Shown here piece after piece: positions 1 to 11,920 of a stretch of 64,000 nucleotides of DNA. A program made the position numbers and the translations under genes. The notes below the pieces were generated by a model. It had not been told where the DNA came from, made no database searches, and was given only the letters and a program-made list of their open reading frames with translations. The stretch lies in the NCBI GenBank assembly GCA_951213105.1, contig OX578140.1:116172653-116236652 (forward strand), given 5' to 3'. This DNA is from Amaurobius ferox. Its lineage: Eukaryota > Arthropoda > Arachnida > Araneae > Amaurobiidae. Within the stretch, counting starts at the first letter, position 1. Every line of letters begins with the position of its first letter.

Positions 1-1057
1 GGGGTCGCCACTCGTTGCGAGTGCAGTTGAACCAATTATAATAGCGTTAAACTTAGCATCTCTGTATCTAGGAATCCGCTCTAAGTGTAACTAGGAATCA
101 GCTCTATCAGACGTGTGTTGTGTCAAATGTAAATTTAATGTTATGCGATTTCAATCTGAACGTATCTCCAAACGAGAATGTCGCCCACCTTGACTTCGTG
201 AGTGATATGGTTCATTTGAGACTCGCCTCGACAAGGGTGCCTAAGTCACTCTTTCATTCGACCCAGTCAGTTCAACTTACCAGAAGGTGGAAGGTATCTG
301 TTTGGATGGCCGGAACAGTGACAAGGTATTTAGACCGGAACTCAGTGGAGGTGATATTCATAGAGACCTTACCTTCCTTCCCCTCTACCGCAAGCATCTC
401 GGAAGGTCGTTCGCACTCACAAATTTAAGGTGCTCGTACTCCGCGTAGACACAGAGATAGTTTGCTCAGCGCCGGGAATCGAAGTCGTGTCCTCCAAGTG
501 CCTAAGACATTCGGCGGCTGGTGCATTGACATGGTCTTTATGAGAAATATGGATAGCTTGTGAAATGTGGACGCTAAATATCATACTTCTTACATCATGT
601 ATAAATTCAGAATGCCGTGATTTGTCGCAATAAATAAATGATGATTGCCCACATACCTATGTTTCATTTCTTACGCCACCCACAAGTAGTTCTATAGAAA
701 TATATGCAGCATAGCAATTTTATGTTCCTGGTTTTTCTTTTCCGACTCAGGCGGTTTGTCTTTTTTCTCAACTCATATTATACAGACTTTTGAAGTCTTA
801 AAAATAATAATTAATGGAATTTTGGATAAGAAAAAATTTATATAAAAGTAGTTTTAAGGGTCATCCCAAACGCGTCCTTATTAGTATATTACTTAATAAA
901 CAAAGCAGAAACTCGTATCGTTATAATGTAATTAAACTCGATTATGTAGAAAAACTTAAGAATCTATAAAAATTATGTTTAAACTATAAATTCTTTTTTA
1001 AATACGCAGAGCATTGGTATTTTACTAACATGTGATTTTACTTGCTTGCCTCTTTAT
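1..1057. other. No recognisable gene, AT-rich from about 660
   Basis: The first 500 bases are less AT-rich than what follows. They contain a plus-strand open frame (120-428, 102 codons) that I do not recognise; it has no domain motif and is probably chance or a decayed repeat. At about 468-482 the minus strand carries a string resembling a tRNA B box (TTCGATTCCCGG), which could mark a tRNA-derived retroposon, but no matching A box or T stem is convincing. From about 660 onward the sequence is plain AT-rich DNA. Confidence 0.4.
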
Positions 1058-1400
1058 TCCCATAAATTATTTCCTTCTTATTCTATATTTGTACGCAATA
1101 TATTTTTGAAAAAATTTATTTCAGACGGCAATGATTATGTTATACTCAAGAAAATATCTATTAATAAACCATACTTCCAATTGTACTAATAGAGTTTTAA
1201 ATATTGCGTCAGTATATTAATCACATAAATTATTTCCTTATAAACGGGTTTAAATATATTTGTACACAACATAATTTTGAAAAAAACATATTTCAGGTAG
1301 CAATGTTTATATATTTTGCACAAGTAAAAATGTATGAATAAGTTATATTTTCAGTTGTACTGATACAGGTTTAAATATTGTATCATTATAAGTATATTGT
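1058..1400. repeat. Diverged two-copy tandem repeat, period about 163 bp
   Basis: The string CATAAATTATTTCC occurs at 1061 and again at 1224. Both are followed by parallel blocks (TTTGTAC-CAA-AT, TTTTGAAAAAA, TTTCAG, AGCAATG, then TTGTACT-ATA-AG and TTTAAATATTG). This is an old tandem duplication with many substitutions and small indels. No coding potential is evident. Confidence 0.6.
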
Positions 1401-2150
1401 TACAAATTATCCTCTGGAATTGTGGATGTACTTTCATGATACAAGAATGAGTCAAAATTTCTGGATAACTAGCACATTTATTCACAAACGCAACGTATAC
1501 AGGAATAATATACAATAAAACAGCATTTATACATGCTCTACTAACTTCATAAAACAACCGATTCTATTTTCGAAAAATTGATGTATTTAACTTCACAAAA
1601 TATCAGCTACTATTCCCAGAACATTAACGAATATATATATATATATATATATGGCAGTTTAATGTAACTCATATCAAGTCAAATACTCTCCAACTGAGTG
1701 GTGATTTCTTTTATAGACTCTCACTGTAGAGACTTCTAGAATTATCTCATATATCGTAGAATAATCGTTATTTGGAGGTGCTTCTCGAATCTTCGTAAAA
1801 TCAACAAATGTCGCTAACTTGGCAATAAATCGTCAAATATGACAATCCCTCTTCTAACTTTGACATATGGCAAACCTAGATTTAAGTCATAGCAAAGAAT
1901 ATCTGTACGGGTTCTTTCTCCGTCTGGTTTTCTGTAGAGACTCCAGTGAGAATGTGCAAAAGGGACTACAAAGAGTATTCTGCATGTTCGTAACAATATT
2001 GAAACAGTTTTAAAGATAGTCAAACGGCACGTAAATGAAATTTTTCAAAGCTGTAAATAGTTATTGAAAGTAATTCCAACACAATTAAATAATTTATCTT
2101 TCTTTATGACCTAAATTCTAGTAACATTATTAAATTTATTTACGCTTTAG
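1401..2150. other. AT-rich, with one short AT microsatellite
   Basis: The stretch holds an (AT)n run of about 11 units at 1630-1652. Two short minus-strand open frames (1351-1557 and 1814-2023) have no recognisable motif and are not called as genes. Confidence 0.5.
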
Positions 2151-2262
2151 AAACTTTCTTAAATTAAACATAAATATAACTTATTTTAATCAATTATTTC
2201 TTCATTCTTTCGAAGGAAACATTCTTCTTATTTACTATCTACCATTGCTAAAACTTTCTTAA
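2151..2262. repeat. Left copy of a tandem duplication that hosts a TTAA insertion
   Basis: About 105 bases (AAACATAAATATAAC, TTTTAATCAATTA, CATTCTTTCGAAG, GCTAAAACTTT) recur immediately after the inserted element at 4231-4325. The pre-insertion locus was therefore a tandem duplication of about 105 bp, and the element at 2263-4228 landed in a TTAA at or near the junction. The two copies differ at several positions. Confidence 0.65.
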
Positions 2263-4228
2263 GGGGGTATGGTACCCAAAAACTCCCGAAACACCTGAAT
2301 TTTTTTTTTATCTTTTAAAAAAATTCATAATTTTCTGATTCCAATGACACCAAATTCATAGTGCTGTGATAAATAGAATCGATTATATTGCAATGTTAAA
2401 AATTGAACTACTGAAGTTGTCACCAGCCACGCCCATTTTCGTCTGCTTCTGTAACATAAACAAATGAAAGTGAAACCGCTACATATCTATTTCTCTCAGT
2501 TAAAAATAATGTTTCTTTTTGTTGGATGAAAGAAGCGAAGTGAAATATATTAGCTAACACTGCTTTGAACTGAAGTCAAGAAATAGTATCTTTTGGATTG
2601 CTTATTTTGAATGTAAATTGGATATTTGATGTGAAAATTTTGACGTTCATTTCGATTTCGAAAACTACTACTGTCTGCTGAATGTGCTGTTAAATATATT
2701 TTGTTGTCAATACATCTATATATTACGTGATAATTATATAATTTTAAGTGATTTGTTTACACAAGTCTGAGCTGTGACAGTAAATATGGGACGAAAGCTA
2801 AAATCTCAAGTAAGAAAAGCTCAGCTGATGAAACAAAAACGATGCAAAATGATTGATATTAATGCAGATATTTCCTGAAAAATCACCATTGTGACAAGAA
2901 CAGAAGCATTGCAAAAAGATTTGTCAACAAAAGTATGCATTCCTTAAGATAATTCGAATGAATATATTTTAATCAATATTTTAATCTACTGGCATACAGA
3001 CTACTTTGACATCTGATGTAGTATGTAAAATGATACCCATTTTTCAAAGACTTGCTTCAGACTCATTATTAGAAAAGTGCAGCAAGGGTGAAACTCAAAA
3101 CAGAAACGAGTCTCTTCATAGTCTGGTTTGAAAAAGATGCCCCAAATCAATAAATGGTTCAAGCCGAGAGAATTGAAACTGCAGTTGCCAGAGGTATAAT
3201 GGATTTCAACAAGGGTCTTTCCTTTTCTGTGGCTCAAATAATGAAGGATGCTATCATGTCACCTGGAAAGTCACATGTTCTTACTAAAAGAAAAGATATA
3301 AGAAAAGATAACTTTGTTGTTCAAAGCTTATCGCAGAAAAGTGAACTTGGCAAAAATATAACTGAACCAGGATTCTGGTTACTTGAGTGGTGGATATTGA
3401 AATGTGTTAGTCAGCAACATTACTTTTACATACATTAATACATTTTAATATAATGCATTATCTTTGAATTTGTGTGTGCAACAGCTATTTATATTATATT
3501 ATGTTCCAACAGCAACAATTTTCATATTTTTCTCTGTATATAAAAATTTTGAAATTTTTTTTATCTTTTTTCAATTTTTAAAATTTATCTTTTGTACATA
3601 TATTGACATTTTGTTAAAATTTAAACTTGGAATATATTTATTGTGTGTAAAAGGTTACTGAATTTTTTTTTCAAATGAATATCTTCATAAACAGCTATTT
3701 TGCATAATTTTAAACGTTAATGCCTTTTTTCTCAAAGCCATGATTTTCGACATTTTCATAAATTTAAATTCATACAAGTCACATTCTACTGCACGTATAT
3801 GAATGAAATTTGGAACAATTGTTATACATATACTTTCTTTAATCTGTCTTCAGCAATTGCTGAAATACGTGTTTGTTTTTTTATTATGATTTTAGAAATC
3901 AATATTTGTGGTGTAAAATCACGTTTTTTTACATTATTTTTTATTAAATTTTTTCTGATTTATATTTACAAAAATTGTGAGGACAATTTAATTCTTACAT
4001 ATTTTTATGTTAAAAAATGTTCAAATCAAAATTTTAGAAAAATTATTTTTCAACTTATATCAAAAAGAAAACGTCAAATTTTTGAAATTTTAATTTTTAA
4101 TAAATATATATATTTTTAATTTTGAATATCACATTTTTTTTTGCTATACTTAAAATCTACCTGAAAACAAAAAATTACAAGTATAACTTCAAAATTGCAG
4201 ATTTCAGCAATTTAGGTACCATACCCCC
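2263..4228. mobile_element. Non-autonomous DNA transposon with TTAA target duplication
   Basis: The element begins GGGGGTATGGTACC and ends GGTACCATACCCCC, a perfect 14-bp terminal inverted repeat. It is flanked on both sides by TTAA (2259-2262 and 4229-4232), and the host repeat continues cleanly outside. It is 1,966 bp long and AT-rich, with only short broken frames. TTAA duplications are known for piggyBac, Kolobok and Sola3 superfamilies. The G-run terminus does not match the usual piggyBac CCC start, so I leave the superfamily open. It probably depends on a transposase encoded elsewhere. The boundaries are well supported; the classification is not. Confidence 0.8.
2786..3438 (+). pseudogene. 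Broken coding remnant inside the TTAA element
   Basis: A plus-strand start at 2786 opens a basic 31-codon stretch (MGRKLKSQVRKAQLMKQK) that ends in TGA at 2876-2878. A second open segment at 3154-3438 contains VARGIMDFNKG and SPGKSHVLTKRKDIRKDN. The spacing and style suggest two pieces of one decayed transposon-encoded protein separated by stops and lost sequence. I do not recognise the family securely. It has no intact catalytic motif, and the region from 3464 on is low-complexity AT-rich sequence whose open frames are composition artefacts. Confidence 0.3.
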
Positions 4229-4402
4229 TTAAACATAAATATAACGTATTTTAATCAATTACTTCTCCATTCTTTCGAAGAAAATATTCTTCTCATTCGC
4301 TATCTACCTTTGCTAAAACTTTTATTACAAATAAATCGCAAAAACATTTAAACGTATCGGCCAGACTACTTGGCCATTATAGATTTTCGTAGAAAACTTT
4401 TC
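4229..4402. repeat. Right copy of the host tandem duplication
   Basis: This stretch carries the right TTAA target duplication and then repeats the sequence found at 2151-2262. It leads directly into the 459-bp tandem array. Confidence 0.55.
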
Positions 4403-5779
4403 CATCTTAAAACAAATGAGCAATACAAATTATCAGAGAAGGAAATTTCATTGTTTGGATGAAAAAATCAACCTCGTTAAAGACTTTTTTCTGTAAAAAA
4501 AGGCCCCTAATTAGCATAAAAGAACATGACAGTTACTATTCTTTTACAAAGATACTTCAAATAATTAATCCCGATGTGCGACATTTTCGAATATTTATTT
4601 CTTAGAAGAATTTGATTTTAAAGAAGTTTGTGTTTCTGAACTCCTTAGGATTTGTTTTCTTTAATCTGGTTTTATTTAAAACGTCCAAGTCCATATACTT
4701 CTATATTACAAAAAAGTAGCTGATACCGTTTAACAAATTTCGCGACCCTCGAAATTATTTGTCTCGTAGTGTAAGAACATACAAACAAAATACATAATAA
4801 TAATATAGCATACAAAAATATGATATTTGTTACATTTATAGAGGAATATTAAGGGGATACGCATCTTAAAACAAATGAGCAATACAAATTATCAGAGAAG
4901 GAAATTTCATTGTTTGGATGAAAAAATCAACCTCGTTAAAGACTTTTTTCTGTAAAAAAAGGCCCCTAATTAGCAGAAAAGAACATGACAGTTACTATTC
5001 TTTTACAAAGATACTTCAAATAATTAATCCCGATGTGCGACATTTTCGAATATTTATTTCTTAGAAGAACTTGATTTTAAAGAAGTTTGTGTTTCTGAAC
5101 TCCTTAGGATTTGTTTTCTTTAATCTGGTTTTATTTAAAACGTTCAAGTCCATATACTTCTATATTACAAAAAAGTAGCTGATACCGTTTAACAAATTTC
5201 GCGACCCTCGAAATTATTTGTCTCGTAGTGTAAGAACATACAAACAAAATACATAATAATAATATAGCATACAAAAATATGATATTTGTTACATTTATAG
5301 AGGAATATTAAGGGGATACGCATCTTAAAACAAATGAGCAATACAAATTATCAGAGAAGGAAATTTCATTGTTTGGATGAAAAAATCAACCTCGTTAAAG
5401 ACTTTTTTCTGTAAAAAAAGGCCCCTAATTAGCAGAAAAGAACATGACAGTTACTATTCTTTTACAAAGATACTTCAAATAATTAATCCCGATGTGCGAC
5501 ATTTTCGAATATTTATTTCTTAGAAGAACTTGATTTTAAAGAAGTTTGTGTTTCTGAACTCTTTAGGATTTGTTTTCTTTAATCTGGTTTTATTTAAAAC
5601 GTTCAAGTCCATATACTTCTATATTACAAAAAAGTAGCTGATACCGTTTAACAAATTTCGCGACCCTCGAAATTATTTGTCTCGTAGTGTAAGAACATAC
5701 AAACAAAATACATAATAATAATATAGCATACAAAAATATGATATTTGTTACATTTATAGAGGAATATTAAGGGGATACG
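4403..5779. repeat. Three 459-bp tandem copies
   Basis: CATCTTAAAACAAATGAGC starts at 4403, 4862 and 5321, giving three head-to-tail units of 459 bp that each end AGGGGATACG. Only a handful of substitutions separate the copies (for example AGCATAAAAG versus AGCAGAAAAG, and ACTCCTTAGG versus ACTCTTTAGG), so the amplification is recent. No long open frame is present. A strongly diverged relative of the unit lies at about 49150-49480, so the unit derives from a dispersed repeat. Confidence 0.9.
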
Positions 5780-6060
5780 CTGAAGTAAACCGTTTTTCGA
5801 TTTAAATTTTAGTTTAAGAGATATTTAATTGTAAAATTAAAGGAAAAGTATTTAACTGCGAGATCGTATCCTGGTCATACTAGCGATAACAAGATGACAA
5901 ATTTTAGTAGGGATGCATCTACATAGTTGAATTTTTGCAAGATGAAGCCCATTTTTAAATTTTTGTTTAATTTATGAGTTAATCTATTTTATTGCATTTC
6001 AGAAGTGATTTTTTTTTTCAATATGGGCAAAGATTTAATGGGTCGAGCTGATTAGGAAAA
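5780..6060. other. Spacer between two tandem arrays
   Basis: AT-rich sequence with no recognisable feature. Confidence 0.4.
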
Positions 6061-7560
6061 CGAGGTAAGTCGTGTTTGTCAGCTGGGTTGAAAGAACTCG
6101 CAATGTAAGCACGAGGGCGTCGTGTTTGCCGGTCGGATTGAAAGAACTCACAAAGTAGGCACGAGGGCGGTCGTTTGTCCGCCGGGTTGAAAGACCTCGC
6201 AAAGTAAGCACGAGGGCGGTCGTTTGTCGGCCGGGTTGAAAGAACTCGCAAAGTAAGCACGAGGGCGGTCGTGTTTGTCGGTCCGGTTGAAAGAACTCGC
6301 AAAGTAAACACGAGGACGGTCGTGTTTGTCGGCCGGGTTGAAAGAACTCGCAAAGTAAGCACGAGGGCGGTCGTTTGTCGGCTGGGTTGAAATAACTCTC
6401 AAAGTAAGCACGAGGGCGGTCGTTTGTCGGCCGGGTTGAAAGAACTCGCAAAGTAAGCACGAGGGCGGTCATTTGTCGGCCGGGTTGAAAGAACTCGCAA
6501 AGTAAGAACGAGGGCGGTCGTTTGTCGGCCGGGTTGAAAGAACTCGCAAAGTAAACACGAGGGCGGTCATTTGTCGGCCGGGTTGAAAGAACTCGCAAAG
6601 TAAGAACGAGGGCGGTCGTTTGTCGGCCGGGTTGAAAGAACTCGCAAAGTAAGCACGAGGGCGGTCGTGTTTGTCGGTCGGATTGAAAGAACTCACAAAG
6701 TAGGCACGAGGGCGGTCGTTTGTCCGCCGGGTTGAAAGACCTCGCAAAGTAAGCACGAGGGCGGTCGTTTGTCGGCCGGGTTGAAAGAACTCGCAAAGTA
6801 AGCACGAGGGCGGTCGTGTTTGTCGGTCCGGTTGAAAGAACTCGCAAAGTAAACACGAGGGCGGTCGTGTTTGTCGGCCGGGTTGAAAGAACTCGCAAAG
6901 TAAGCACGAGGGCGGTCGTTTGTCGGCTGGGTTGAAATAACTCTCAAAGTAAGCACGAGGGCGGTCGTTTGTCGGCCGGGTTGAAAGAACTCGCAAAGTA
7001 AGCACGAGCGTGGTCATTTGTCGGCCGGGTTGAAAGAACTCGCAAAGTAAGAACGAGGGCGGTCGTTTGTCGGCCGGGTTGAAAGAACTCGCAAAGTAAG
7101 CACGAGGGCGGTCGTGTTTGTCGGTCCGGTTGAAAGAACTCGCAAAGTAAACACGAGGGCGGTCGTGATTGTCGGCCGGGTTGAAAGAACTCTGAAAGTA
7201 AGCACGAGGACGGTCGTTTGTCGGCCGGGTTGAAAGAACTCGCAAAGTAAGCACGAGGGCGGTCGTTTGTCGGCCGGGTTGAAAGAACTCGCAAAAGCAC
7301 GAGGGCGGTCGTTTGTCGGCCGGGTTGAAAGAACTCGCAAAGTAAGCACGAGGGCGGTCGTGTTTGTCGGTCCGGTCGAAAAAACTCGCAAAGTAAACAC
7401 GAGGGCGGTCGTGTTTGTCGGCCGGGTTGAAAGAACTCGCAAAGTAAACACGAGGGCGGTCGTGTTTGTCAGCCGGGTTGAAAGAACTCGCAAAGTAAAC
7501 ACGAGGGCGGTCATGTTTATTGGTCGGGTTGAAAGAATTCGCATAGTAAGCAGCAGGGGC
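6061..7560. repeat. CpG-rich minisatellite, about 30 units of 45-51 bp
   Basis: The core GGGTTGAAAGAACTCGC recurs about 30 times, joined by AAGTAAGCACGAGGGCGGTC and TTTGTCGGCC. Unit length varies between 45 and 51 bp. There is a higher-order repeat: the distinctive variants GGTCGGATTG, GACCTCGC and GAAATAACTCTC come in the same order twice, 545 bp (11 units) apart, starting near 6131 and 6676. The array stands out from its AT-rich surroundings by its density of CpG. Open frames cross the array in all three minus frames and one plus frame because the unit lacks stops; I treat these as artefacts, not a protein. Confidence 0.92.
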
Positions 7561-8537
7561 TAGTGCGTGTTTTCGAAAAAGGGGCGAAGCCCTAACAGGT
7601 GTATTATGCTTGTGTTATTAGCGGCACAATAGAACTGATGAAGCGCGCTCATTGTACACTAGTGTGAATGGGGGGAACTTCCAGACTCGCCAATCTAGCT
7701 ATGGGGTTCGGAACTCCCTTTAGTTTTTATTATAACAATAATACATGAGATTTAGAAAGAACAAAGTTAAATTGGTTACAAAGATTTATTTGATATTATT
7801 TACTTGTACCAGACCCTGTATTAATAATAACCTAGCTGTAAAACAACTCACGGTCAATATTACTATTAACGGAAACCGGTTACAATTGCTATTAACTGAA
7901 AAGTCCCTGTCTCGCTAGAACTTCATGCCAAATTTGACAATGTATAGCTTTCTTGGCGATTTCTGACAATTATTGACTAGAATTTCCCGAGTTAATATTA
8001 CAAGTTAAATGTTAGTAAACCTAAGTAACATTTCCCTAGTTAGTTAGGTTTTGAGAATATTTGACATAGGATATACTTGTATAAGCTGATCATTTTCATT
8101 GAAAACGGCATATCCCGTAACGACTGAAAGTGAACTGCGAATACATCAGTGTTTTGAGACTATAATCGTCTATGGAAAAAAAATTATACTTCAATTGTTA
8201 CATTTTCCCACTGTTGTTTTGTGACTTTGAAATATAAATAGATTATTTTTGAATGTATCTTGTTCCTGTTTATGCCTATTGCAACTTTAGATAAGGCGTT
8301 GTTTACCAAAAAATTTGGGTAGATTCTTGTATTCTGAAAATGCAAGTTGGAGATAAGAAAAACTCCTTCAAAACTAAACTAGCTTCGTATCTATAAAATT
8401 ACCCTAAAATAATACAAGTATTTAATGTTTATAATATACGCACATCAAATATTTTATTTTTAAATAAACAAGGTGATTTATTTTACTTTCACAAAGTTAA
8501 GTCAAACATTACTTTTCATTGCACCTAAGTTAATCAT
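7561..8537. other. No recognisable feature
   Basis: A short GC-balanced edge (7561-7720) follows the minisatellite, then AT-rich sequence. Nothing coding or structured was found. Confidence 0.4.
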
Positions 8538-9235
8538 AACAAGAAAGATCAATCATGCTTAAAGCATTGATTATGAAACACTTTCCAACTTCAATGCAAT
8601 TTTATTTAAAAAAATAGAAAATGCACTACATTCCTCGGTAATATTTTAAAACTTATCACAATACTACATTAATTTATTATATTTGAAAACTTAAACCTTC
8701 ATTGAAAAAAATGAACTTCATCGAAAACAACTGAAATCAATTCAAATGACGTCATAGAAAAAATAACACGCCTGGATCTCTCTATAACAACAGGATTTCA
8801 TTCATAACTTTCTCCCATTCATTTCATTCATCACAATACTATAATAATTTATTTTACAAAAAAAAATTAAGACCATAGAGCTATAAGTAATTAAACTATA
8901 TGCTTTAAACTTCATCGAAAAAAATCGTCCTTCTCTTTATAAAATCAGTTAATATTTCATTCATATCAGCCATGCAGACTCCATGGACAAAATTATTTTG
9001 TGTTAAATAAATACAGCAATTCTAAAAAACTCATTCTACATATTTTGCTGTTTACATTTTACATAAGTGAAAAATAGGCTTCGTTGTAGAAATATTCAAA
9101 TTTGGATGAGCATTTAAACTCAAATATATTGTAATTGCGTTGTTTCAGTATGTAGATGCACAGAATTTAAGCAAAATTAAAGTAGTTTTAGGACGGATAC
9201 AACACTCAATATGAATTAAAAAGAACTGAAAAAAT
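8538..9235. repeat. Repeat C, copy 1
   Basis: It starts at about AACAAGAAAGATCAATCATG, the same start as copies at 10013 and 10721. It contains internal half-repeats (CATTTCATTCATCACAATAC) and a TGACGTCA palindrome at 8747-8754. It ends near GGACGGATACAACACTC. It is noncoding and AT-rich. The three copies were probably adjacent before repeat G inserted after this one. Confidence 0.7.
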
Positions 9236-9712
9236 CACGATTTTGAAACAAGATGGATGCCATATAATTTTGAAGTGGGTCATGTGATCGTTTCATATCA
9301 TGGTCACGTGATCGTTTCATATAAGAGGTGTAATTATTATTTTAATTTTTATTTAAAAAACCACTGAATATATTTCGCTGAATTTTTTTTTATATATTTT
9401 ATGGAACAATTTGAATACTATCTAAAATTTTCGAAGCAATTTGTGAATTTTAAATCCGCTTGAAAAATGTTTGAAAAATTAGGTCCCATAGGGCTCAATG
9501 TATTTCATTTTTTCAATCCGGATTCAATCCAAAACTAATTGAGTGATATTATTCATTTATATTCCCATAGGTTCTACAGACCGTCTGAACAACATACTAA
9601 AATTTCATTTTGATTAAGTCAATTTTACGGCAGTTATCGTGCTAACGGACAGACAGAATGAACAAAGTCATAAACACTTTTCAACTTTGTTGTAGAGTGT
9701 TAAAAATAGATG
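9236..9712 (+). repeat. Repeat G, copy 1, with terminal hairpin
   Basis: This about 480-bp stretch matches the reverse complement of 53640-54140 over nearly its whole length. Its right end carries ATCGTGCTAACGGACAGAC and then a hairpin, AACACTTTTCAAC with GTTGTAGAGTGTT around a TTT loop. The segment before it (AAATTTCATTTTGATTAAG to ATCGTG and GACAGAC) resembles the corresponding part of family A. This arrangement makes G a likely relative of the terminal-hairpin elements. Confidence 0.65.
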
Positions 9713-10012
9713 ACATTTTTTAACAGATAAACTTATCACATGCATTATGAATTTTTCAAATAACATCAAATTGTCAATTTATCACCTCCAACTGTAGCTA
9801 TTGCCTAACAAATTCTAAATAGCATCTAATAAAGTTATTTTCCTTATTGAGAGTTAGATTACATAAATTACCTTAAAAAAATTATATTCACCAATATATT
9901 TTTCACCATGTACTAAATTAATATAAATCCAGTTATAAACATATAAAAATTTGATCAAACTGTTGCCTTAAATTATCTGAAAGCAAAACTTTGTCTAATA
10001 CAGAATGCAAGA
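9713..10012. other. AT-rich spacer
   Basis: No recognisable feature between repeat G and the second repeat C copy. Confidence 0.4.
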
Positions 10013-10720
10013 TGAACAAGAAAGATCAATCATGCATAAAGCATTGAGTATAAAACACTTTCCAACTGCAATGCAGTTTTATTTAAGCATATCTAAAATG
10101 TGATACATTCAGCGGTGATACTTTTTAAAGTTATCACAATACTACAATAATTTATTATATTTGAAATTTCAACACTTCATCGAAAAAAAGTGAAATTTAT
10201 TCGAATGACGTCATCGAAATATAAATCGCCTGGCTCTCTACAAAAAAGCAGTGAATATTTCATTCATAGGCTTTTATTCCATTCCATTCATTCAGCGATG
10301 ATATTTTTAAAATCATCACAATAATATACTAATTTATTTTACTTAAAATCTTAAAAGCATAGAGATAGAAGTTCTTTCTAACTCCATACTTAAAACTTCA
10401 TGGAAAAAGGCAAAACTTTAAAATCGTCTGTTTCTCTGTGTAAAATCATTGAATGTTTCATTCATATCAGCTCTATTCCAGACTCCAAAGCTAAATGATT
10501 TTGCTTTAGAAAAATTCAGCAATTCTTATACAACTCATCTTACAGCTTGATCTGTTTATTCTGCATACGTTAAAATTAGGCTTCGTTGTAGAAATAATCA
10601 AAGTTTGATGAACATTTAAAATAAAAAAATATTGTAATTACGTTGGCTCAGTATATACATGCACAGAAATTACTCAAAAATAAAGCGGTTTTAGGACGGA
10701 TGCAATACTAAATATAAATT
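10013..10720. repeat. Repeat C, copy 2
   Basis: This is the same unit as 8538-9235, with TGACGTCA at 10206-10213. It abuts copy 3 head to tail at AACAAGAAAGATCAATCATG (10721). Confidence 0.7.
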
Positions 10721-11135
10721 AACAAGAAAGATCAATCATGCATAAAACATTGATTATGAAACACTTTTCAACATCAATGCAATTTTATTTAAATATCTCT
10801 AAAATGCGATACATTCCTCGGTAATATTTTTAAAATTAGCATAATACTACAATAATTTATTATATTTGAAAACTTTGAAAACAAATGAAATTTATTCAAA
10901 TGACGTCATGGAAATATAAATCTTCTGGATCTCTGTATAGAAGCAGAATTTCATTCTTAACCTTTTCCCAATTTATTTCATTCATCACAATACTATAATA
11001 ATTTATTTTATTTAAAAACTTAAAATCATGGAGATTCAAGTAAATTAACTCCATGCTTAAAACTTTATCGAAAAAATCGTCTGCTTCTCTTTGTAAAATC
11101 AATGAATATTTCATTCATGTCAAAGTTTTCGTCAG
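10721..11135. repeat. Repeat C, copy 3, truncated
   Basis: It starts like the other two copies and keeps TGACGTCA at 10901-10908. It stops near 11130, where a family A copy begins with GACGGACAGACG. Confidence 0.65.
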
Positions 11136-11920
11136 GCGTTACGACGGACAGACGTATGGACAGAGAAATTGGTCATTCTTATAGTCGATTCTTATGTTCT
11201 TTCCAAGATAATGAATTTTCATAAATTAGTTGTAATTTTCATTGATTTGGCGTTATTTTTATCAATTTGGCGACATTTTCGACAATTTGTAAACATTTAA
11301 AAAATTCACCAAGTTGACGATATTCCACCAAATTTGTCTCCAAAATTTTGGCAAGTGTTATGGACGGATAAATAAGTTATTATAAAAAATATTTATGACT
11401 ATTGGCATCAAAATACAAAACTATTACCCAAATTACCTTCTTTCATATCCCAATGTACCTTTCTTTCGTGAATGGAACGAGCTATATTACGAGAACGATG
11501 TTAACAAATTTATCGCATAATAATACATATGAAAAATGAACATATTTCTCAATAGTTAATATATTTTTCATAATTTTATGTAATTTTTTAATAATTTTAT
11601 TTGGAAAATATACGATATCTCGAGAACAGAAATTTTATGTCATTTGTTTTCTAATTAAAGATTACATAAGATCTGGTTATTCACATAATTTTATTAAAGG
11701 TCTTAATTTTTTGATGATATTTTCAAAATTTCATTTCAAAATGCACAGATTCAATTCACAGAAAGACAAATACATACACACAGACATCACCTCAAAAATG
11801 TTCGATTCTTATTCATGGTCGCTTAAAATTTTTTCTCCCGTCGAAATCTTTCATTCGAAATTTCGACGACCTTGTCACAATACTTTCCTTATGCATTATA
11901 CTATGTATATAAGGAAAGTA
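11136..11920 (+). mobile_element. Terminal-hairpin element family A, copy 1
   Basis: This matches the fuller copy at 61028-61930 from the TTCTTTCCAAGATA block to the end. It ends in a palindromic hairpin at 11881-11920: TACTTTCCTTATGCAT pairs with ATGTATATAAGGAAAGTA. Upstream of the hairpin are ACAGACATCACCTCAAAA, GTTCGATTC and TCCCGTCGAAA, which recur in every copy. No protein is encoded. A non-autonomous element is the simplest reading, but its class is unknown. Confidence 0.7.

Noticed and set aside
456..495. tRNA-derived SINE at the window start
   Set aside because: Only a B-box-like string is present. The T stem does not pair and no A box was found.
3464..4119. Two plus-strand ORFs rich in Phe, Ile and Lys
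   Set aside because: They arise from T-rich and A-rich sequence inside the TTAA element and carry no motif.
6061..7560. CRISPR-like array
   Set aside because: Units are contiguous minisatellite repeats without unique spacers, in an animal genome with no cas genes.
6018..7563. Long open frames (up to 290 codons) across the minisatellite on both strands
   Set aside because: The repeat unit lacks stops in several phases, so overlapping frames are open at once. The translation is one short phrase repeated, with no start context or neighbours supporting a gene.
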